A stretch of 44,191 nucleotides of DNA, taken from Lachnoclostridium sp. MSJ-17 (GTDB taxonomy: Bacteria; Bacillota; Clostridia; Oscillospirales; Acutalibacteraceae). Positions 40,465 through 44,191 of this stretch are shown here, piece after piece (positions within the stretch are counted from its first letter, which is position 1; each line of letters starts with the position of its first letter). Location: NCBI RefSeq assembly GCF_018918205.1, contig NZ_JAHLQB010000057.1, positions 1 through 44,191 of the forward strand, in the 5' to 3' direction. The position numbers and the translations under genes were made by a program. Under the pieces are notes generated by a model. The model saw nothing but the letters and a program-made list of their open reading frames with translations. It was not told the origin of the DNA and did not search any database.

Positions 40465-41286
40465 TTGATTACTTCGATTTTCAAGGAACACAAGGGATTT
40501 GGAAAGCAAATCTTTCTGCTCGCCAAAAACGAGCTGATTAAAACATACAAGGGCGCCGTTATCGGTCCCGGCTGGGCGGTCGTTAAACCCGCCTTCACGG
40601 TATTCGTATACTGGTTCGCGTTCTCCGTCGGAATCAAGACCATGAAAACCATGCACGTTAACCTCGGAAGCCACGACCCGTTTTCGATCGACTTCTTTAC
40701 CTTCATGTTCATCGGCATCATTCCGTGGTTTTTCATTCAGGACAGCATTATTCAGGGCGCAAAAACCCTGAGAACCAACAGGCAGTTTATCACCAAGGTA
40801 AAGTTCCCTGTATCGACTATTCTCACCTACACATCGATCTCGAGGCTGTATGTACACCTGATGCTGATGGTGCTGATGTACGCTTACGTGTTCTTCGCTA
40901 TCGGTCCGAGCTGGTACAATCTGCAGTTCTTCTTCTATTGTCCGCTGATGTTCATGTTCTTCCTGGCGCTGTCGTGGTCGACTGCTCCGATGTCAGCGTT
41001 CAGCAAGGACTTTGAGAGCCTTATCGTTTCGATCATGTCGGGTATCTTCTGGCTGTCAGGCATTATGTACGACTCCTACAGCTTCCAGGAGCCGCTGAAA
41101 TTCATTATGCTCCTCAATCCTATCAACTTCTTCGCGAACGGATACCGCAACTGCTTCCTCTACCACAGACCCTTCTTCTATTACAAAACGGAGCTTGCCG
41201 TTTTCCTCGCGGAATTCATCTTCGTTTTCGCGCTCGGCATCTTCAACTACAACCGACTCAGGAAAAAGCTTCCTGACGTACTTTGA
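40465..41286 (+). CDS. ABC-2 polysaccharide export permease (TagG-like)
   Basis: A 273-residue membrane permease with about six helices. The N-terminal amphipathic stretch (LLAKNELIKTYKGAVIGPGW) is typical of Wzm/TagG proteins that export teichoic acids or O-antigens. The membrane part includes FTFMFIGIIPWFFIQ and ILTYTSISRLYVHLML. The start is TTG with AAGGAGG seven bases upstream. It is followed 15 bases later by its ATPase. The exported glycan is not known; the LicD domain encoded downstream suggests a teichoic acid or phospho-decorated polymer. Confidence 0.87.
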   Translation: MITSIFKEHKGFGKQIFLLAKNELIKTYKGAVIGPGWAVVKPAFTVFVYWFAFSVGIKTMKTMHVNLGSHDPFSIDFFTFMFIGIIPWFFIQDSIIQGAKTLRTNRQFITKVKFPVSTILTYTSISRLYVHLMLMVLMYAYVFFAIGPSWYNLQFFFYCPLMFMFFLALSWSTAPMSAFSKDFESLIVSIMSGIFWLSGIMYDSYSFQEPLKFIMLLNPINFFANGYRNCFLYHRPFFYYKTELAVFLAEFIFVFALGIFNYNRLRKKLPDVL

Positions 41287-41301
41287 TTCGGAGGGAAAGC
41301 A

Positions 41302-42048
41302 ATGTCTGAGGCGATTATTACTTTCAAAAACGTAAGCAAGACCTACATTCTCTACAAAAACGACCAGGCGCGCTTCAAGGCTCTGTTCTTCAAGCCGCGC
41401 AATCCCAAGACAAACAAGGCGCTCAACGACGTTTCCTTCGAAATATACCGCGGTGAGTCCGTCGGCATCGTCGGCGACAACGGCGCAGGTAAATCCACTC
41501 TGCTCAAGATGATCACCGGCGTTGCCTTCCCCGACGAGGGCGAGATCATCGTTAACGGCAAGGTCGCGGCTCTGCTCGAGCTGACCGCAGGCTTCTCGAT
41601 GGAGATGACAGGCAGAGAGAACATCTACCTCAAGGGCTACATTCTCGGTCTTGAGGACGCGTACATAAAGCAAATCGAGGAGAGAATCATCGATTTCGCC
41701 GAGCTCGGCGATTACATCGACCAGCCTGTCAGAACGTACTCGAGCGGTATGAAAATGCGTCTCGGCTTCGCGATCAACGTAAATATCGAGCCTGACGTGC
41801 TTGTTGTCGACGAGGCTCTCTCCGTCGGCGACGCGAGCTTCAAGAGAAAGTGCAAGGACAAAATCAAGGAGATAATCTCGGCAGGCACTACGGTTCTCTA
41901 CGTAAGCCACAACGCCGAATCCGTCCGCGAGATCTGTCCGCGCTCGATTTACCTGAGAAAAGGCACCGTTATTTTTGACGGCAATACAGACGAAACCCTC
42001 AAGGTCTATCAGGACTACAAGGCAGCTCAGAAAAATAAGAAAAAATAA
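41302..42048 (+). CDS. ABC polysaccharide export ATPase (TagH/Wzt-like)
   Basis: A 248-residue ATPase for the export permease before it. Walker A is GDNGAGKSTLLK, the signature is YSSGMKMRLGFA, Walker B is DVLVVDEALSVGDA, and the H-loop is YVSHNAESV. The loop FSMEMTGRENIYLKG is typical of Wzt/TagH. It lacks a C-terminal carbohydrate-binding domain. GGAGG precedes the ATG. Its stop overlaps the next start by one base (TAATG). Confidence 0.9.
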   Translation: MSEAIITFKNVSKTYILYKNDQARFKALFFKPRNPKTNKALNDVSFEIYRGESVGIVGDNGAGKSTLLKMITGVAFPDEGEIIVNGKVAALLELTAGFSMEMTGRENIYLKGYILGLEDAYIKQIEERIIDFAELGDYIDQPVRTYSSGMKMRLGFAINVNIEPDVLVVDEALSVGDASFKRKCKDKIKEIISAGTTVLYVSHNAESVREICPRSIYLRKGTVIFDGNTDETLKVYQDYKAAQKNKKK

Positions 42049-43898
42049 TGAAAAATAAATTAACCGATTTCCAGGCAGACTGGGCGGCAATGCCGCAGGT
42101 CGAAAAGGAACAGATCTTAAAATTAAAAAACAAAACTATCGTAGTCAGCGGACATTCTCTTGCCCGCTGTCTTTGCTATGCGCTGATTTATCAGAATGAA
42201 ACACGGAGCCTCGGCTGCAAAATCGTTCTGGCGGCTCGCGACAAGAGCCTGATTGACGAGATGTTCGCGGAGCTGATACTGCGCGACGACTTTGATTTTG
42301 TCGATTATAATTCTATTTCAGAAATAAACAAAGCAGATTTCATCGTCCACACGGGCTTCTGCAATGAGAGGATCTCTGATTTTTCAGAAGATTTCAAGAG
42401 GGAAATCAACCTCGCGCAGGATATTTCCGCCCTTGCTCAGAAAACAGGCGCTCCTTTGATTCTGCTCAGCGACAGCAGGGTTTACGGCAACCCGAAGCCG
42501 CATAGGATTTACGCGGAAAACGAGTACGCGGACCTTGTCAACACAGACGCGGCAAATGTGGAAAACCAGCTTGTCAGGACAATTGAAGCGATGTTTAACT
42601 GCGAGAAAAAAGCGCGCGGTTTTGAACTGACAACACTTCGCACGGGTATTATTCTCGGCGCACATTCGGGAATCGAAAGCTTCCTCGATCCGATTTTCAA
42701 GGCAGTAGCTGAAGGCAAAGAAACCTCGCTGTTTAACTCAAAGCAAAAATACTCGTTTGTATACCTGACCGATGTGCTACGCTCGATAATTTACGCCATG
42801 AACGTGCTTGACAGAAATCAAGTCTACAACACAGCGGGTATAAACTCAACCGTTTCTACGGCGACAATCGCCGCTGTTCTCCATGACGTTTACGGCGATG
42901 CGGCCAAAATCGCGCTGACTGACGGCGAAGAGCTCAACCACTCACCCATCGCAACGGGTAAAATCGAAACATACGGCTGTTCAGCCGCGTTAAAGCTCGA
43001 AACCGCGCTTGAGCTGTGCGTTATGAGCTATATGAAAACCACCGAGGGTATGCAGCTTCCGAACACTCACGACGGCAGACTCGACGCGATTCAGCAGATT
43101 CAGCTCGCCTATCTGCTTGAGGTTGACAGGATTTGCCGCAAGCACAATATCAAGTATTTTCTCGGCGGCGGCACGCTTCTCGGCGCAATCAGGCACAAGG
43201 GCTTTATTCCGTGGGACGATGACTCCGACATCATGATGCTGCGCGAAGACTACGACAAGTTCTGCAAAATCGCCGCTGACGAGCTGCCCGCAAACATGAG
43301 CTTTCAGTCAAACAAAACCGACAAAAGCTGCTTTTATGAATTTGCCAAGCTGCGCGTTAACGGCACAGCCTTCGCTACGGAATTCGCCAAAGAACACAAG
43401 ACAATGCACAACGGCATCGCGTTCGATATTTTCTGTCACGACAAGACAGCCAACTCACGCTTCGGTCAGAAGATACACCTTGCTATGACTATCTTCACCC
43501 GCGCGCTCGTTTTCAACAAATGGAATCACCGCAAAACTGAAAACGGCAGTAGAATCCAGACCGCTGTAACGAATCTCTGCGTAAAGCTCTTCCCCATCAG
43601 GTTCAGTCTTTGGCTGATGAATCATACTATTTCATTCTTTAAAAGAAAAAAGAATGCCAAATATCTTTACGACGGCATGGGCAGGAATGTGTATAACGGC
43701 GTATTCCCCATAAACTTGCTCGACAAGGCTGTTTACGTTGATTTTGAGGGATATTCGCTGCCTCTCCCGGAAAAATATGACGAGTATCTGCGCTTCCTGT
43801 ACGGCGACTACATGCAGCTGGCGCCGCTGAGCACAAGGCTCGGCTGCCACGAAATCCTGCTCTGCGATATAGGCAAGTATGACGGATTGAACAAATAA
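42048..43898 (+). CDS. SDR-like/LicD fusion protein
   Basis: A 616-residue two-domain protein. Residues about 25-330 resemble an NAD(P)-dependent epimerase/dehydratase, but the nucleotide loop is degenerate (VVSGHSLARCL instead of GxxGxxG), and the active-site region LLSDSRVYGNPKP lacks the usual Lys (NTDAANVENQLVR in place of YGxSKxxxE). Residues about 345-610 form a LicD domain: FLGGGTLLGAIRHKGFIPW then DDDSDIMML (Asp390-Asp394 metal-binding cluster). LicD proteins transfer phosphocholine or related groups to surface glycans. The fusion suggests coordinated glycan modification with the TagGH exporter. Confidence 0.85.
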   Translation: MKNKLTDFQADWAAMPQVEKEQILKLKNKTIVVSGHSLARCLCYALIYQNETRSLGCKIVLAARDKSLIDEMFAELILRDDFDFVDYNSISEINKADFIVHTGFCNERISDFSEDFKREINLAQDISALAQKTGAPLILLSDSRVYGNPKPHRIYAENEYADLVNTDAANVENQLVRTIEAMFNCEKKARGFELTTLRTGIILGAHSGIESFLDPIFKAVAEGKETSLFNSKQKYSFVYLTDVLRSIIYAMNVLDRNQVYNTAGINSTVSTATIAAVLHDVYGDAAKIALTDGEELNHSPIATGKIETYGCSAALKLETALELCVMSYMKTTEGMQLPNTHDGRLDAIQQIQLAYLLEVDRICRKHNIKYFLGGGTLLGAIRHKGFIPWDDDSDIMMLREDYDKFCKIAADELPANMSFQSNKTDKSCFYEFAKLRVNGTAFATEFAKEHKTMHNGIAFDIFCHDKTANSRFGQKIHLAMTIFTRALVFNKWNHRKTENGSRIQTAVTNLCVKLFPIRFSLWLMNHTISFFKRKKNAKYLYDGMGRNVYNGVFPINLLDKAVYVDFEGYSLPLPEKYDEYLRFLYGDYMQLAPLSTRLGCHEILLCDIGKYDGLNK

Positions 43899-43909
43899 AC
43901 GAATTTTTC

Positions 43910-43948
43910 AAAAAAGCCCGAATTTGTCATTGACAAGCGGGTTTTTTT
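43910..43948 (+). terminator. Terminator of the export cluster
   Basis: AAAAAAGCCCG pairs with CGGGTTTTTTT around a loop that itself holds TTGTC/GACAA. The downstream tRNA promoter starts in its loop. Confidence 0.7.
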
Positions 43949-43958
43949 ATGATAAAAT
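43930..43958 (+). promoter_or_regulatory. Promoter of tRNA-Leu
   Basis: TTGACA (43930-43935), 17 bp, TAAAAT (43953-43958). Its -35 lies within the terminator of the gene before it. Confidence 0.75.
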
Positions 43959-43992
43959 AATATTTGTGGTTGGCAAACCGCAAAGTTAATAA

Positions 43993-44079
43993 GCAGGTAT
44001 GGCGGAATTGGCAGACGCGCATGGTTCAGGTCCATGTGAAAGCAATTTCATGCAGGTTCAAGTCCTGTTACCTGCACCA
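43993..44079 (+). tRNA. tRNA-Leu(CAG)
   Basis: The acceptor stem GCAGGTA pairs with TACCTGC, anticodon stem CATGG/CCATG encloses TTCAGGT with anticodon CAG, there is a long variable arm (GAAAGCAATTTC), and CCA is encoded. Two GG bases in the D loop and GGTTCAAGTCC in the T arm are normal. Confidence 0.95.
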
Positions 44080-44088
44080 AGCGACAAT

Positions 44089-44136
44089 AATCCGAACCTT
44101 CTCCCTGTTGGAGACGGGTTCGGATTTGTCTTTTTC
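44089..44136 (+). terminator. Terminator after tRNA-Leu
   Basis: AATCCGAACC pairs with GGTTCGGATT and TCTCC with GGAGA around CTGTT; TGTCTTTTTC follows. The remaining bases to the window end hold no recognisable feature. Confidence 0.8.
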
Positions 44137-44191
44137 TACGCTTATCCGAACTTTAACAGTAAGATTGATAGATTTGTTCGTTAGGTATAAG

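Noticed and set aside
40323..40541. A 72-codon plus-strand frame in the tagG-like leader
   Set aside because: It overlaps the true start out of frame, lacks a convincing ribosome-binding site and shows no leader-peptide codon run.

Overview
The window reads as a chromosomal stretch of a Gram-positive, anaerobic, fibre- or starch-degrading Clostridia, most like a Ruminococcus of the gut (inference). The grounds are two large secreted pullulanases, one with a type I dockerin; Shine-Dalgarno sites close to AAGGAGG; canonical TTGACA/TATAAT promoters with 17-bp spacers; T-box and TPP riboswitches; a MurT/GatD pair; a two-gene SUF-like Fe-S system; and a SpoIID-like protein. I cannot name the species. 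There is no phage, insertion sequence, CRISPR array or plasmid backbone, so most of the window is ordinary core genome with some accessory islands.

Layout. 1-290: a leader region with a doubtful open frame leaving the left edge. 290-2250: an OmpR-type two-component system. 2297-8405 (minus): two paralogous pullulanases, the upstream one membrane-anchored and the downstream one dockerin-bearing, probably co-transcribed. 8586-12876 (minus): housekeeping genes (a zincin-like metallopeptidase, rpoD, dnaG, a YigZ/IMPACT protein, rpmE). 12968-15220: thrS behind a T-box leader. 15220-16554 (minus): a polytopic membrane protein with a PEP-repeat tail. 16789-19876: a TPP-riboswitch operon encoding a thiamine-binding protein and a ThiXYZ-like ABC importer for thiamine or its pyrimidine precursor. 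19906-21664: a two-gene SufC/SufB-like operon. 21671-24612: TspO, tRNA-Gly with an inverted copy of its own 3' end, a lipoprotein, a DUF2804 protein and a small membrane protein. 24668-27253: a cytoplasmic GH13 enzyme fused to DUF1653, followed by NusG-II and Gx-transporter genes. 27254-29104: a gene pair with a SpoIID-like/peptidoglycan-binding protein that may be sporulation-controlled. 29111-33914: recD2, small proteins, hslO, a methyltransferase and yerC. 34053-36671: a secreted beta-helix protein with Ig-like repeats. 36969-39000: murT/gatD. 39088-40176: an NAD-salvage pair (NMN adenylyltransferase-like protein and nicotinamidase-like hydrolase). 40307-43898: an ABC polysaccharide exporter (TagGH-like) plus an SDR-LicD fusion. 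43993-44079: tRNA-Leu.

How the genes work together. Extracellular pullulanases debranch starch at the surface or in a dockerin-cohesin complex, and the cytoplasmic GH13 enzyme may process imported oligosaccharides. MurT/GatD and TagGH/LicD act on the envelope. Thiamine and NAD salvage genes suggest a nutrient-scavenging life.

The observations I would check first are: a GatD homologue lacking the expected catalytic Cys and His; the GH13-DUF1653 fusion; the SDR-LicD fusion with a degenerate SDR site; a hairpin at 27260-27297 that appears to combine terminator, promoter and ribosome-binding site; a palindrome covering the NAD-salvage promoter; and the inverted repeat of the tRNA-Gly 3' end. Starts were chosen by Shine-Dalgarno spacing, and several genes appear to begin with TTG. 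All names rest on reading the sequence; no database search was run.
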